This document shows positions 8,306 to 17,029 of a stretch of DNA of 64,000 nt, in pieces. Position numbers and translations under genes: made by a program. The notes beneath the pieces are model-generated. The model was not told the origin of the DNA. It saw only the letters and a program-made list of their open reading frames with translations, and did not search any database. Each line of letters starts with the position of its first letter. The stretch's first letter is position 1. The stretch is from contig NZ_BQUT01000005.1 of the NCBI RefSeq assembly GCF_022835675.1, positions 1 through 64,000 on the forward strand, written 5' to 3'. Source of the DNA: Companilactobacillus sp. RD055328. GTDB lineage: Bacteria; Bacillota; Bacilli; Lactobacillales; Lactobacillaceae.

Positions 8306-8334
8306 TTTACTACTGAAAGCATTTTAAGTAAAAT
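8306..8334 (+). promoter_or_regulatory. promoter of the leuS T-box transcript
   Basis: TTTACT (8306-8311), exactly 17 bp, TAAAAT (8329-8334). The predicted start at about 8341 coincides with the beginning of the T-box stem I region. Confidence 0.55.
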
Positions 8335-8340
8335 AGATTG

Positions 8341-8568
8341 TGAACTTGATAGAAGTAGTAAATGTTGATTAACTTTTCAGAAAGTCTGCGGGAATGCGAG
8401 CAGATATTAATGACATTGAACTTAGCTATCGTAAGTAAGTTTCAATTATTAAATAATTGCGGTTATCTGCCGATATCAGATTAAAGAGCTATCCATTACT
8501 GGGTAGAATTTAGGTGGTACCGCGAGAAATCGTCCTATTGTTTATAAAGAACAGTGGACGATTTTTTT
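8341..8568 (+). promoter_or_regulatory. T-box leader of leuS (specifier CUU)
   Basis: The T-box core AGGTGGTACCGCG (8512-8524) precedes terminator arms AATCGTCC / GGACGATT (about 8528-8535, 8555-8562) and a T run. The stem I tip TCTGC...GCAGA is followed 15 bases later by GAA-CTT-AGC, so the specifier is CTT (8421-8423), a Leu codon. The variable T-box base is T, complementary to discriminator A of tRNA-Leu. Uncharged tRNA-Leu should stabilise the antiterminator and allow leuS transcription. Confidence 0.92.
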
Positions 8569-8602
8569 ATTACTGTACATAAAAAATTGGAGGACATCAA
8601 AC

Positions 8603-11023
8603 GTGACTTATAATCATAATGTTACAGAAAAAAAATGGCAAGAGTATTGGGCTAAAAACAAATCATTTAAAACTACTGAAGATGAAAACAAGAAGAATTA
8701 CTATGCACTAGATATGTTTCCTTATCCATCGGGACAAGGACTTCACGTAGGACATCCAGAAGGATATACAGCAACAGATATCTTGTCACGTATGAAACGT
8801 GCCCAAGGGTATAATGTTTTACATCCAATGGGATGGGATGCTTTTGGATTGCCTGCAGAACAGTATGCTCTTGATACAGGGAATGATCCTGCCGAGTTTA
8901 CTGAAAAAAACATTGAAACTTTCAAACGTCAAATTAATTCTCTTGGATTCTCATATGATTGGGAAAGAGAAATTAACACAACCGATCCAGAATATTACAA
9001 ATGGACACAATGGATTTTTGAACAATTATATAAAAAAGGTTTAGCATATGAAGCTGAAGTTGCTGTTAACTGGAGTCCAGATTTAGGAACAGTGGTTGCT
9101 AACGAAGAAGTTATTGACGGAAAGACTGAACGTGGCGGTTTTCCAATTATCAGAAAACCAATGCGTCAATGGATGCTTAAGATTACTGCTTATGCAGATC
9201 GACTAATTGATGATTTGGATTCCGTTGATTGGCCAGAAAATATCAAAGAAATGCAACGTAATTGGATTGGTCGCTCAACAGGAGCAGAAATCACATTTAA
9301 TGTTGAAGGTTCAAAGAAAAACTTTGAAGTATTCACAACTAGAGCTGATACCATTTTTGGTGCCACTTATATCGTTATGGCACCTGAACATGAATTAGTC
9401 AAAGAAATCATGACAGATGAACAACACTTCTCAGTTGAAAAATATATTGAAGAAGCTTCACACAAATCAGATCTTGATCGTACAGATCTTAATCATGATA
9501 AGACTGGTGTCTTCACTGGTGCTTATGCAATTAATCCAATTACTAATGAGAAAATGCCAATCTGGATTTCAGATTATGTTTTAGCAAGTTATGGAACTGG
9601 TGCAATAATGTCTGTTCCTGCTCATGATGAACGTGATTATGATTTTGCTAAGAAATTCGAATTGCCTATCAAACAAGTTATTGAAGGTGGTGACATTGAA
9701 GAAGAAGCCTATACAGGAGACGGTGTTCACATCAACTCAGACTTCTTAGATGGTTTGGATAAACAAACTGCCATTGATAAGATGATTGAAGTACTAGAAG
9801 AGAAAAAAGTTGGACACAAACAAGTAAACTATCGTTTACGTGACTGGCTATTCTCAAGACAACGCTACTGGGGTGAACCAATTCCTGTTATTCATTGGGA
9901 AGATGGTGAGACAACACTAGTACCAGAAGATGAATTACCATTGGTATTGCCTAAAACAAAAGATATTAAGCCTTCAGGTACAGGTGAAAGCCCATTAGCT
10001 AACTTATCAGACTGGTTGAATGTTACTGATGAGAACGGTCGTAAAGGACGTCGTGAGACAAATACGATGCCACAATGGGCTGGTAGCTCATGGTATTACT
10101 TAAGATATATCGATCCACACAATTCAGAAGCTATTGCAGATAAGAAGAAGTTAGAAGACTGGATGCCAGTTGATATGTATATCGGTGGCGCTGAACATGC
10201 TGTACTTCACTTATTATATGCACGTTTCTGGCATAAGGTAATGTATGATCTTGGAATTGTTCCAACTAAAGAACCATTCCAAAAACTATATAATCAAGGG
10301 ATGATTCTTGGTGATAATCACGAGAAGATGTCTAAATCAAAAGGTAACGTTGTTAATCCAGATGACGTTGTTGAAGAATATGGTGCAGATACACTTAGAC
10401 TTTATGAAATGTTCATGGGACCATTAGATGCGTCAATTTCATGGAGCGAAGAAGGATTAGCCGGATCACATAGATTCTTAGAACGTGTATGGAGATTGTT
10501 CATTAATGATGACGATGAAAGCACATTAAAGGATACAATTGTTAATGATAACGACGATATTCTTGAAAAAGTCTATAACGAAACAGTTAAGAAAGTTACT
10601 GAGGACTTTGAAGAAATGCACTTCAATACTGCCATTTCTCAAATGATGGTCTTCGTTAATGAAGCGAATAAAGCAAAATCTGTACCACGAGAATATGCTG
10701 AAGGATTCGTTAAACTGTTAGCACCAATTGCACCACATATGATGGAAGAAATTTGGAATAAGTTAGGACATGATGAATCATTAACTTATGCTGAATGGCC
10801 AAGTTATAGTGAGAATGCTTTGGTTGATGATCAAGTAGAAATTATCGTACAAGTAAATGGTAAGCTACGTGGTAAAGTAGAAGTACCGCTAGATACACCT
10901 AACGATATTACCCAAGAATTAGCTCTTAATGAAGAGAATGTTAAGAAGTTCATTGGTGACAAAGAAGTAGTAAAAATTATCGTCGTACCAAATAGAATTG
11001 TAAATATTGTTATAAAAGGGTAA
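8603..11023 (+). CDS. leuS: leucyl-tRNA synthetase
   Basis: Charges tRNA-Leu with leucine in the cytosol; class I synthetase of 806 residues, the usual bacterial length. The ATP-site motif HIGH appears as HVGH near residue 48 ([13 protein letters not shown]) and KMSKS as [10 protein letters not shown] near residue 575. Between them lies the editing (CP1) domain with the threonine-rich [13 protein letters not shown]. The start is a GTG, chosen because it follows GGAGG at 8589-8593 with good spacing and gives the standard N-terminus [13 protein letters not shown]. Expression depends on the upstream T-box. It is monocistronic. Confidence 0.97.
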   Translation: MTYNHNVTEKKWQEYWAKNKSFKTTEDENKKNYYALDMFPYPSGQGLHVGHPEGYTATDILSRMKRAQGYNVLHPMGWDAFGLPAEQYALDTGNDPAEFTEKNIETFKRQINSLGFSYDWEREINTTDPEYYKWTQWIFEQLYKKGLAYEAEVAVNWSPDLGTVVANEEVIDGKTERGGFPIIRKPMRQWMLKITAYADRLIDDLDSVDWPENIKEMQRNWIGRSTGAEITFNVEGSKKNFEVFTTRADTIFGATYIVMAPEHELVKEIMTDEQHFSVEKYIEEASHKSDLDRTDLNHDKTGVFTGAYAINPITNEKMPIWISDYVLASYGTGAIMSVPAHDERDYDFAKKFELPIKQVIEGGDIEEEAYTGDGVHINSDFLDGLDKQTAIDKMIEVLEEKKVGHKQVNYRLRDWLFSRQRYWGEPIPVIHWEDGETTLVPEDELPLVLPKTKDIKPSGTGESPLANLSDWLNVTDENGRKGRRETNTMPQWAGSSWYYLRYIDPHNSEAIADKKKLEDWMPVDMYIGGAEHAVLHLLYARFWHKVMYDLGIVPTKEPFQKLYNQGMILGDNHEKMSKSKGNVVNPDDVVEEYGADTLRLYEMFMGPLDASISWSEEGLAGSHRFLERVWRLFINDDDESTLKDTIVNDNDDILEKVYNETVKKVTEDFEEMHFNTAISQMMVFVNEANKAKSVPREYAEGFVKLLAPIAPHMMEEIWNKLGHDESLTYAEWPSYSENALVDDQVEIIVQVNGKLRGKVEVPLDTPNDITQELALNEENVKKFIGDKEVVKIIVVPNRIVNIVIKG

Positions 11024-11058
11024 ATAAAAAGGACTCACCTAAGTGAGTCCTTTTTATT
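11024..11058 (+). terminator. leuS terminator
   Basis: Inverted repeat AAAAAGGACTCAC / GTGAGTCCTTTTT (11026-11038, 11043-11055). Confidence 0.88.
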
Positions 11059-11225
11059 TCAAAAAAATTTCAACAAATCAACATACAAATATTTTATGAT
11101 GGTGTATAAATAATTGATACGATGAAATATTTACTCAAATTTGATTTGTATGTGAATTAATGAAAATTAAATTCCAAAAAATTTTTAAAAATCAAAAATA
11201 GTTTGTAAAAAAATGTTTACGGTAT

Positions 11226-11244
11226 CAACTATAATCAATAGTTG
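11226..11244. promoter_or_regulatory. palindrome over the -10 box of the Mga-like gene
   Basis: CAACTAT-AATCA-ATAGTTG is a perfect 7+7 bp inverted repeat. It covers the TATAAT box at 11230-11235 and lies 15 bases before the ATG at 11259. Its position suggests an operator, possibly for autoregulation; the binding protein is not known. Confidence 0.4.
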
Positions 11245-11258
11245 TATAGGTGGTATTT

Positions 11259-12662
11259 ATGAATTCTAAATTTGATGTTCTTTTGTCTAGTAATAGTCGT
11301 TACAAGCTGTTAATTTATCAAACTCTTCAAGAAAAAAGAGAGAGTAGTACTGCAATTGTTGAGTTGAAACAACAGATGAAATTATCTGATTTTAAATTTA
11401 ATAACTTGATTGATGAGTTACAACAAGACTTAGCTGAAACTGAATCATTAATGAATGTCAGTGATAAATATCTATCTATAGAACATTTTTCTTATCATGA
11501 TTATCAAACTTTACAGTTGTTGTATTTTAAACAATCTATAGCTGTCGACTTATTAATTAAAGTTGGGTTGTTTGAATCTATAACAATTTCAGAGTTTGCG
11601 GAATATAACTTTTTGAGCTCTTCTTCGGTATATAATGTTAGATCAAGAGTGAATGAAGTATTGAAGACTTACGGATTAACATTTAAAAATTCACAAATAA
11701 TTGGTAATGAAAAAAGTATCCGAAGCTTTTATTTTCAAATCTTGTTCAATTATTATGGTGGAATTGAGTCGCCGTTTTCTGAAAGTATAAAAAAGACGGT
11801 GCAAAGTTATATTCATGAAATTGAAAAATCATTTACCAAAGATATGACTATTGTTCAAAGAATAAAACTAGAAATCTTTTTGGGCGTTCAGCTTTATCGA
11901 ATTAAGAATAACTGCTATATTGCTGAAAATGGAATTGTTGAAAAACAAGTTGAAGTTGAAGCTTTTTTCAAACAATACATACCGCGATATTCTTCATCAA
12001 AAATCCCAAGCTCGGAAGGGAAGGTACTGTATTTATTCTTGGTTTTGAATTGCTATATCAAAAGCGATATTAGACTAAAACCTACGGCTATTGGCCTTCA
12101 ACTAATAGAATATTTGAATGAAAGAATTCAGATAGCAAAGATGGATAGTTATGAAGATATTCTTTACAATGTTGATCTAGTTTCACAGAGTTGGGTTCAT
12201 TTTCAACTTGCAACATCTACTTTTGTTTATGCTGCGGACTTTAAAGTTTTTGAAAAAACTAGTCCTAAGTTGAAGAGCTTGATATATGACTTTGTTTCGC
12301 AACTAGACGTTATCGATGGACATAAAATTGCTGAAATAGAAAAACTACACCTATACTACGAATACATGATTAATTTATTAGCAGTTGAAGAGATTCAACT
12401 ACTGGAAAGACAAATTAACATTTTTGTTGATTTCTCGAGTGGTAAAAGTTATGACCAGTTCATTAGAAATCATATTGGATATCATGGCTATATAAATCTT
12501 AATTTGATGAGTGAATTAAACGAAGATACTGATATTTATGTTTCTGATTTTAGTAATACAAATGTTAAATGTTTACAAGTCATTTGGAAGGGATCTCCGA
12601 CTGACGTTGAATGGGAAGAACTGGTTAATGCCATAGCGTTTTTGAGAAATCAGACGGAGTAA
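11259..12662 (+). CDS. Mga-like helix-turn-helix transcription regulator
   Basis: A 467-residue cytosolic regulator resembling the Mga/AtxA/PRD-type group. It has an N-terminal winged-helix portion (about 1-70), then a second Mga-type HTH near residues 100-145 (ITISEFAEYNFLSSSSVYN, where SSSSVYN resembles the recognition helix of Mga HTH domains), and a long helical region like degenerate PRD modules with a C-terminal EIIB-like end. No phosphorylation sites can be assigned. ATG at 11259 is preferred over an in-frame GTG at 11250 because ATAGGTGG precedes it. No terminator separates it from the MarR gene 71 bases downstream. No obvious target gene is adjacent. Confidence 0.72.
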   Translation: MNSKFDVLLSSNSRYKLLIYQTLQEKRESSTAIVELKQQMKLSDFKFNNLIDELQQDLAETESLMNVSDKYLSIEHFSYHDYQTLQLLYFKQSIAVDLLIKVGLFESITISEFAEYNFLSSSSVYNVRSRVNEVLKTYGLTFKNSQIIGNEKSIRSFYFQILFNYYGGIESPFSESIKKTVQSYIHEIEKSFTKDMTIVQRIKLEIFLGVQLYRIKNNCYIAENGIVEKQVEVEAFFKQYIPRYSSSKIPSSEGKVLYLFLVLNCYIKSDIRLKPTAIGLQLIEYLNERIQIAKMDSYEDILYNVDLVSQSWVHFQLATSTFVYAADFKVFEKTSPKLKSLIYDFVSQLDVIDGHKIAEIEKLHLYYEYMINLLAVEEIQLLERQINIFVDFSSGKSYDQFIRNHIGYHGYINLNLMSELNEDTDIYVSDFSNTNVKCLQVIWKGSPTDVEWEELVNAIAFLRNQTE

Positions 12663-12733
12663 TTTTGGGGTATTTAAGTAACAGCTTATTTAATTCTTGA
12701 GGTGGAAAATCATAAGAATAAGTGGGTGGCATT

Positions 12734-13087
12734 ATGGATTCAAACACTGATAATATGAAATCATTAGATAACTGGTTCATTAAACAAAGTAAGATGTTAA
12801 ATAAATTAGATAAATTAGCTAATGAATATAAAATTTCATTTTTACAATATAATGTATTGCTTCATATTAAACAACGGGGAAGTATTTCGCCAACAGAAAT
12901 AGCTGAAGCGATAGAAACATCTAAGGCTTCTATTTCGCGAATCTTACGAGTTTTGCAGAAGAAAGGGTTAGTTGATCGTAGTTATGGCAGTACTCAAGAT
13001 CGTAGGAAAATTATGGTTTCCATAACGGAAGAGGCTGAAATAATTATTGAGAAGTTAACTAAAAAAATTGCAGAAATTCAATTTTAA
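12734..13087 (+). CDS. MarR-family transcription regulator
   Basis: A 117-residue winged-helix protein. The core is ISPTEIAEAIETSKASISRILRVLQKKGLV (helices 3-4) followed by the wing DRSYGSTQDRRKIMVSIT with the MarR hallmark D-x-R. The C-terminus ends soon after, at KKIAEIQF, so the last dimerisation helix is shorter than in typical 140-150-residue members. Start is ATG at 12734 behind GGGTGG; an in-frame GTG 12 bases upstream is less likely. It is probably cotranscribed with the Mga-like regulator. The ligand and targets are unknown. Confidence 0.8.
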   Translation: MDSNTDNMKSLDNWFIKQSKMLNKLDKLANEYKISFLQYNVLLHIKQRGSISPTEIAEAIETSKASISRILRVLQKKGLVDRSYGSTQDRRKIMVSITEEAEIIIEKLTKKIAEIQF

Positions 13088-13093
13088 TAATCT

Positions 13094-13130
13094 AAAAAAA
13101 GACAAAAATAAGTTTTGTCTTTTTTTATTT
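13094..13130 (+). terminator. terminator after the MarR gene
   Basis: Inverted repeat AAAAGACAAAA / TTTTGTCTTTT followed by a T run. Confidence 0.82.
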
Positions 13131-13209
13131 ATTTAAGAAATTTCAAGATAATAGTTACTTATTGGAATTTTTTGTTAAAATTAAAGCTTGAAGAGAAAGG
13201 CTTAATTCT

Positions 13210-14874
13210 ATGGATAACGAAAATAATAAAGTCGAAGTAAATAATAGTACTAGCTCTGATAACTCCTTGGTAAAAGGTTCAGCATGGATGACTGCTGGAA
13301 GTATTTTTTCTAGAATTTTAGGGGCTATTTATATTATTCCTTGGAATGCTTGGTTAGGTGGCGCTACAGTTGCCTTAGCTGCCAATGCTTTATATGCAAA
13401 AGGATACAATATTTATAGTGAATTCTTAATTATTTCTACTGCCGGAATTCCCAGTGCTATTTCAAAACAAATTGCTCATTATAATGCATTGAATGAGTAT
13501 GCTATTGGTAATCGCTTGTTTAAACAAGGAATTAAGTTAATGGCATTATTAGGTATAATTTTTGCGGCAATTATGTTTTTTGGGGCTTCTATGATTGCAA
13601 CAATTTTTGCAGGTGGCGATATGGCAACGGTACCTGTTATTAAGTCATTAAGCGCTGCGGTATTAGTTATTCCAATTTTGAGTATTACTCGTGGTTATTT
13701 TCAAGGTTACGGTGAGATGGCACCATCAGCAATTTCACAATTTGTTGAACAGATTGCACGTGTTTTTTACATGTTACTAGCCACGTATATTATTATGAAA
13801 GTTCAACATGGTAGTTATGTTGATGCAGTAACACAATCAACTTTTGCTGCGTTCATTGGAGCTGTGGCTGCAATTGCAGTCTTGGGATATTTCTTTATAC
13901 GACAGTTACCTAGATTACGTAAGCTATCGAGATCAAGTAGCAATATCGTTGAAGTCAATGATCGTAAGTTTATTGCTGAAATTGTTCAACAAGCAGTACC
14001 ATTTATTGTTATGGGATCTGGATTTGTATTTTATCAAATGTTTGATCAAGCTACATTTAATGCAATGATGAATTCTTTAGGGCACTACCCTAAATCTATG
14101 TTAGATCAAATGTATGCATTGTTTGGCTTTAATGCTAATAAACTGATAATGATTACCATTTCGTTAGCTTCGGCAATGGCTGTTGCGGTAATACCTGTAT
14201 TATCTAAAGCACATGCTCAAAATGATCAAAAAGGAATTGAAACACAAATCACTAAGGCATTTGAATTATTCTTTTTTGTCATGATTCCTGCAAGTATTGG
14301 TATGTATGGTGTGTCTAAACCATTATGGATTGTTTTCTATTCTTATAATGAAAAAGGAATCTCAATGTTACAGGTTTCTGCTATGTTGGCTATTATTCTT
14401 GGATTATTCACGGTATTGTCTGCGGTATTACAAGGGCTGTATCAAAATCGTACGGCTATTAATTACTTGTTAGTTGGGCTAGTGGTTAAAGTTATAGTTC
14501 AATGGCCAATGATTGCTGTATTTCGTGAATTTGGACCATTATTGGCAACTTTTATTGGAATGCTAATTACTGTTATTCTAATGATTCGGTCATTGATTAA
14601 GTTATATGACGTTGACTTGACTTCAACTATTGAGAGAGTTTCATATATTATCATGTACTCGCTTATTATGCTTGTAGTTATTTTTGTTACTAATAAGATC
14701 CTATATTCTTATTTAGGAATTCCTAATCGTCGGGTTTATGGATTTATTATTTTAATAATTGAAGCAGGAATTGGTGGTCTAATTTATACATATCTCGTAT
14801 TAAGAAATCACTTAGCTGATGATATTTTGGGATATCAAATGAATCGTTTTAGAAAAATGTTAAGAATCAAATAA
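13210..14874 (+). CDS. MurJ/YtgP-like lipid flippase (MOP superfamily)
   Basis: A 554-residue polytopic membrane protein of the polysaccharide biosynthesis/MurJ type, with about 14 hydrophobic helices. The start of the fold shows SLVKGSAWMTAGSIFSRILGAIYIIPW, typical of the Bacillus YtgP (MurJ) group, and an internal RGYFQGYGEMAPSAISQ motif is family-typical. Such proteins flip lipid II for peptidoglycan synthesis. An oligosaccharide flippase is the alternative, but no polysaccharide cluster is nearby. It starts at ATG behind AGAGAAAGG and is monocistronic, convergent with nnrD. Confidence 0.82.
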   Translation: MDNENNKVEVNNSTSSDNSLVKGSAWMTAGSIFSRILGAIYIIPWNAWLGGATVALAANALYAKGYNIYSEFLIISTAGIPSAISKQIAHYNALNEYAIGNRLFKQGIKLMALLGIIFAAIMFFGASMIATIFAGGDMATVPVIKSLSAAVLVIPILSITRGYFQGYGEMAPSAISQFVEQIARVFYMLLATYIIMKVQHGSYVDAVTQSTFAAFIGAVAAIAVLGYFFIRQLPRLRKLSRSSSNIVEVNDRKFIAEIVQQAVPFIVMGSGFVFYQMFDQATFNAMMNSLGHYPKSMLDQMYALFGFNANKLIMITISLASAMAVAVIPVLSKAHAQNDQKGIETQITKAFELFFFVMIPASIGMYGVSKPLWIVFYSYNEKGISMLQVSAMLAIILGLFTVLSAVLQGLYQNRTAINYLLVGLVVKVIVQWPMIAVFREFGPLLATFIGMLITVILMIRSLIKLYDVDLTSTIERVSYIIMYSLIMLVVIFVTNKILYSYLGIPNRRVYGFIILIIEAGIGGLIYTYLVLRNHLADDILGYQMNRFRKMLRIK

Positions 14875-14902
14875 AAGCAGCCTTTAATGGGCTGCTTTTT
14901 TC
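14872..14902. terminator. bidirectional terminator
   Basis: Inverted repeat AAAAGCAGCC / GGCTGCTTTT (14873-14882, 14889-14898, one offset base) between the convergent flippase and nnrD genes. The nnrD stop lies inside it. Confidence 0.8.
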
Positions 14903-15708
14903 ATATATTCAGGTAAATGTTTGATTAGTTGCTCAGGTAGAACAACATAATTATTTTTGTATAGTTCATTAGCCAGATCACTGTGGGTGAAAACTGCAGC
15001 GTTAATAGTATCTATATTAGTTTTGAACTGGGAACAAAATGCGGCAATGATTCCAGTTAATGTATCACCAGAGCCGCCAGTTGCCATACCAGGGTTACCC
15101 GCGATATTTTTATAAATAGAGTTTTCGTGATGAATTTCAGTTTGATGCTTTTTAAGAATAATTGTAGGAGTACTAGATAGGCTATTTATATATTCGATAT
15201 TTTTATCAGTCGTTTGATCGAATATCTTGATTCCAGATATTCGTTGCCATTCCATCTGATGAGGAGTAAGAATAACGAATGCCTGACAATTATTTAATAT
15301 TGAAATGTCTTGTGCTAAGGTATTTAAAGCTGTAGCATCAATAATAAGAGTTTGCTTATTGGTTAAATGTTCAATCAAGTTTTTTAAAGAATTAATTTCA
15401 AAATTAGCCGGTAGTCCGGGACCAATTGCAATAACATCAGATCCTTCTAGTTCTTTACTGAAGTCTTTATTATAATTAACCGTCATCACTTCAGGAATTG
15501 TTATATTAATAGCCGTAAAAACAGAAGGATCAGTGGCTAATGTAACAAGACCAGCTCCGGCATAAACAGCAGCAGATGAAGCCATAACAGCCGCTCCAGC
15601 ATATTGTTTTGAACCCGCAATTATTAATACGCGACCGTAATTTGCTTTATGAGAATTTGTAGGTCGATTTTTGATAACTTTTAAAATGGTTTTATTTAAT
15701 TGTTCCAT
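14884..15708 (-). CDS. nnrD: ADP/ATP-dependent NAD(P)H-hydrate dehydratase
   Basis: Repairs hydrated, inactive NAD(P)H by nucleotide-dependent dehydration in the cytosol. The 274-residue protein is the carbohydrate-kinase-like C-terminal half of the YjeF family without the N-terminal epimerase domain. Visible are GRVLIIAGSKQYAGAA near residue 25, IAIGPGLP near 95 and the nucleotide loop NPGMATGGSGDTLTG near 208, with the catalytic Asp of GSGD. The separate epimerase (NnrE) is not in the window. The ATG has GGGGGTGAATAGCA upstream. Confidence 0.9.
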   Translation of the reverse strand: MEQLNKTILKVIKNRPTNSHKANYGRVLIIAGSKQYAGAAVMASSAAVYAGAGLVTLATDPSVFTAINITIPEVMTVNYNKDFSKELEGSDVIAIGPGLPANFEINSLKNLIEHLTNKQTLIIDATALNTLAQDISILNNCQAFVILTPHQMEWQRISGIKIFDQTTDKNIEYINSLSSTPTIILKKHQTEIHHENSIYKNIAGNPGMATGGSGDTLTGIIAAFCSQFKTNIDTINAAVFTHSDLANELYKNNYVVLPEQLIKHLPEYMKKAAH

Positions 15709-15760
15709 TGCTATTCACCCCCTAAGTGTAGTTTAGAACGAATAATAGGGATGTGCAATT

Positions 15761-15803
15761 ATAAAAAGACCAGTAGGATTGTATTTTCTACTGGTCTTTT
15801 TGC
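15761..15803 (-). terminator. terminator of the zinc-ribbon gene
   Basis: 14-bp inverted repeat AAAAAGACCAGTAG / CTACTGGTCTTTTT (15763-15776, 15788-15801), immediately downstream of the minus-strand gene ending at 15804. Confidence 0.82.
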
Positions 15804-16046
15804 TTAGTTCCAACGTTTTAATTTTTTTAACATCATTGGATAACTGGCTTTGATGAAGAACTTCTTAATTACTCCATCATTTCCGTCTTCTATACCTTTG
15901 ATTCCCCGTGCTTTCATTTCTTCAAGAGTGATATCTGGTTCAATAAATTTGCCATTTTCATAACACATGTTACAATACATCTTGCTACCTGCAGCTAAGT
16001 TTTCTTTGGTAAGTGGCATACCGCAACTTTGACAAAATTTTTCCAT
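15804..16046 (-). CDS. small zinc-ribbon protein
   Basis: An 80-residue protein with two CxxC knuckles (FCQSCG near residues 5-8 and YCNMCYE near 25-28), expected to hold one zinc. A charged stretch with LEEMKARG and a basic C-terminus (MLKKLKRWN) follow. This matches the putative zinc-ribbon family found in many Firmicutes; function is unknown. The start is set at 16046 because GGGGAATTT precedes that ATG. In-frame starts farther upstream (16060 and 16088) lack a ribosome site. Confidence 0.78.
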   Translation of the reverse strand: MEKFCQSCGMPLTKENLAAGSKMYCNMCYENGKFIEPDITLEEMKARGIKGIEDGNDGVIKKFFIKASYPMMLKKLKRWN

Positions 16047-16106
16047 AAAAAATTCCCCATTCATTTTTTGATAAATAAATAATATCATAATTCAAAAATA
16101 AGATGG

Positions 16107-16135
16107 TTGACAACATTTGTGAAAAGGTTTACATT
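16107..16135 (+). promoter_or_regulatory. promoter of the 52-codon gene
   Basis: Consensus TTGACA (16107-16112), exactly 17 bp, TACATT (16130-16135). One of the best promoter matches in the window. Confidence 0.65.
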
Positions 16136-16188
16136 AAGTAAGATATTTCGCTGCCTTCTAGTGTAACAATCGAAAGGAAGGTAATATT

Positions 16189-16347
16189 ATGATGAATAAA
16201 AATACTCGTAATATGAAGAACATGTATCGTATTTCACTCGATACAGACAAACAGATTTTTATTGCAACAGATAAGAATAACGACAATTCCGGTACAGGAA
16301 TTACAATTAAAGATGCTATTAATTCGTTAAACAAACAAATTGCGTAA
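16189..16347 (+). CDS. small protein of 52 residues, unknown function
   Basis: I do not recognise this gene. The ORF starts with two Met codons behind GGAAGG (about 16175-16181) and reads MMNKNTRNMKNMYRISLDTD, then a segment with TGITIKDAINSLNKQIA at the end. It has a basic N-terminus and a likely small alpha/beta body (YRISL, QIFIAT, ITIKDAINSLNK), with no signal peptide or membrane helix. Support for a real gene comes from the consensus promoter upstream, strong ribosome site, balanced codon use and a hairpin terminator 12 bases after the stop. Confidence 0.7.
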   Translation: MMNKNTRNMKNMYRISLDTDKQIFIATDKNNDNSGTGITIKDAINSLNKQIA

Positions 16348-16358
16348 TAAAAATTTTG

Positions 16359-16380
16359 GTGAGTGAAAACTCACTTTTTT
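16359..16380 (+). terminator. short terminator after the 52-codon gene
   Basis: GTGAGT-GAAA-ACTCAC followed by six T. The short stem with GNRA loop suggests a partial terminator, so the downstream DUF1801 gene may receive read-through. Confidence 0.65.
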
Positions 16381-16393
16381 AATTGGTGAATAA

Positions 16394-16753
16394 ATGAACA
16401 AGAACAAAGAAATAGACAATTATATTCAAGAACTAAAAGAAGACGGCGATATTGAATTAGCTAATCGAGTACGAAAGCTAATGTTTGAAAACTTACCAGC
16501 TGAATGCGTTGAGCGTTATACATATAGTATGTGTGGATATTATTTAGATAAGCCAGTTATTTACTTTGCAATTGCAAAGCAACATCTTGGTATTTATCCA
16601 ACACCGGCAGGGGTAACAGCAGCAAAAGAACAAGGATTATTAACAAATTATTCTTATGCTAAAGGGTCAATTAGAATTCCCAAAGATGATGAGAATCTAG
16701 ATTTACTAGTTAATCAAATTATTAATATTCGCGTTCAACAAATGACTGCATAA
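16394..16753 (+). CDS. DUF1801 / iron-chaperone-like (YdhG family) protein
   Basis: A 119-residue soluble protein of the DUF1801 superfamily, seen in the order: helical N-terminus with IDNYIQELKEDGDIELANRVRKLM, the segment YTYSMCGYYLDKPVIYFAIAKQHLGIYPTP, and KGSIRIPKD toward the end. The fold is that of frataxin-like YdhG proteins, implicated in iron handling in Bacillus, though most members are uncharacterised. It lies 46 bases after the 52-codon gene and may be in its transcript. The ribosome site is weak (GGTG). Confidence 0.7.
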   Translation: MNKNKEIDNYIQELKEDGDIELANRVRKLMFENLPAECVERYTYSMCGYYLDKPVIYFAIAKQHLGIYPTPAGVTAAKEQGLLTNYSYAKGSIRIPKDDENLDLLVNQIINIRVQQMTA

Positions 16754-16794
16754 TGTAATTGTGTAAATTGAATATTTATGATAATATTCAGTTA

Positions 16795-16985
16795 TTGTTT
16801 GAGGAATAATCAACTGTTAATTTATAGTGAGATCAGGATAGTGAGAACTGATTAATGAAGGTTGAGTTCGCACCTCGGGTGTTAAATATTAATACTTTTT
16901 ATGAGTGGATAATATCAATTAGAGTGGTACCGCGGGAAAATCTCGTCTCTTTCAGTTAACGCTGAGAGTGGCGGGATTTTTTTCG
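16795..16985 (+). promoter_or_regulatory. T-box leader of argS (specifier CGC)
   Basis: The T-box core GAGTGGTACCGCGGG (16922-16936) precedes a terminator with arms starting ATCTCGTCTC and ending GGCGGGAT plus seven T (16939-16984). The stem I tip ATCAG...CTGAT is followed 16 bases later by CGC (16869-16871). This is the same spacing, and the same ATTAAT bridge, as in the leuS and thrS leaders here, so CGC (Arg) is the likely specifier. It should allow argS transcription when tRNA-Arg is uncharged. Confidence 0.88.
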
Positions 16986-17029
16986 TATCAGTCTAAAATT
17001 TTATAATTATGCAACGACTTGGAGGATTT

